Shown here in pieces: positions 46,935 through 47,034 of a DNA stretch of 47,034 bases; the first letter of the stretch is position 1, and each line of letters begins with the position of its first letter. The notes beneath the pieces were generated by a model. The model worked only from the letters and a program-made list of their open reading frames with translations. It did no database searches and was not told the origin of the DNA. Where the stretch lies: assembly GCA_041658565.1 (NCBI GenBank), contig JBAZZY010000021.1, forward strand, positions 1-47,034, written 5' to 3'. This DNA comes from Actinomycetota bacterium (GTDB lineage Bacteria; Actinomycetota; AC-67). The position numbers were made by a program, and so were the translations under genes.

Positions 46935-47034
46935 TGGGACTGCCCCCGATCTGGTTGACTCGTAGCTTGTGAGCCTTTCACGCTGCAAGGGCTCCTTCGT
47001 ACACGGCCTCAAACTCTACGGGAGTTAGCCGCCC
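46935..47034 (-). mobile_element. End of an IS3-family insertion sequence (partial)
   Basis: The sequence from TGGGACTGCCCCCGATCTGG resembles the terminal inverted repeat of IS3-family elements, and the transposase C-terminus is encoded 43 bp inside. The element runs off the right edge, so the other end and the target duplication cannot be checked. Confidence 0.7.
46978..47034 (-). CDS. IS3-family transposase OrfB, C-terminal fragment
   Basis: The last 18 codons (GRLTPVEFEAVYEGALAA, then stop) match the conserved C-terminal end of IS3-type integrases, where a LTPxEFE motif precedes a short helix. The gene is cut by the window edge. No catalytic residue is in view. Confidence 0.75.
   Translation of the reverse strand, partial: GRLTPVEFEAVYEGALAA

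Noticed and set aside
1..47034. CRISPR array or rRNA genes
   Set aside because: No regularly spaced direct repeats, cas genes or rRNA signature sequences were seen.

Overview
This window comes from a GC-rich, gene-dense chromosome of an actinobacterium, probably an uncultured lineage. The actinobacterial markers are a WhiB1-like protein next to a PdtaS-like kinase, a SigR/RsrA pair, a BldC-like regulator, a UPF0182 membrane protein, the clpS-DUF2017 pair, a DUF5317 protein, a DUF2342 protein and a mycothiol-type DinB-fold enzyme. Several genes have a TAnnnT box only 6-9 nt before the start codon and no ribosome-binding site, which suggests leaderless mRNAs. I cannot place it at genus level.

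Layout. 0-5.9 kb: housekeeping-type genes (YgjP-like metallopeptidase, DinB-fold enzyme, lipoprotein, DUF72, DUF2342, SDR, fused siroheme-decarboxylase-like protein). 5.9-17.1 kb: cell envelope (small membrane protein plus MreB, anchored subtilase, PDZ-Lon protease, large sensor kinase coupled to a FecR-like lipoprotein, UPF0182), ending in an initiator tRNA with a terminator. 17.2-20.2 kb: accessory island after the tRNA, with a wHTH/nucleotidyltransferase toxin-antitoxin-like pair behind nested inverted repeats, a histidine phosphatase broken by an in-frame TAA, and an orphan gene. 20.2-26.1 kb: DMT transporter, GH39-like and GH31 exported glycosidases, M23 peptidase. 26.2-30.3 kb: SigR-RsrA, then a leftward unit of structured leader, 24-residue signal-peptide-like peptide and two membrane HD/HD-GYP proteins, with a BldC-like gene upstream. 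30.5-36.4 kb: large LuxR regulator and a sulfur operon (HTH-PocR regulator, SQR-like oxidoreductase, DsrC/TusE-like, DsrE2-like). 36.6-42.7 kb: hypothetical protein, DUF5317, enoyl-CoA hydratase, acyl-CoA carboxylase beta, ClpS, DUF2017, BKACE and a biotinyl carrier. 42.7-47.0 kb: PdtaS-like kinase, WhiB1, glycerophosphodiesterase, diacylglycerol kinase and a SelW/Rdx protein, then the end of an IS3-type element cut by the window edge.

The most notable items are (1) a SelW/Rdx-type gene on the minus strand at 46541-46771 whose CxxU motif is encoded with an in-frame UGA, followed by a hairpin with a GGUCU loop like a bacterial SECIS, so a conventional ORF call misses it; (2) the structured leader, micropeptide and HD-GYP arrangement near 30 kb; (3) a DsrC homologue with only the C-terminal cysteine, in an SQR/DsrE2 operon with no sulfite reductase in view; and (4) the tRNA-adjacent toxin-antitoxin-like island with a chimeric, nonsense-interrupted phosphatase.
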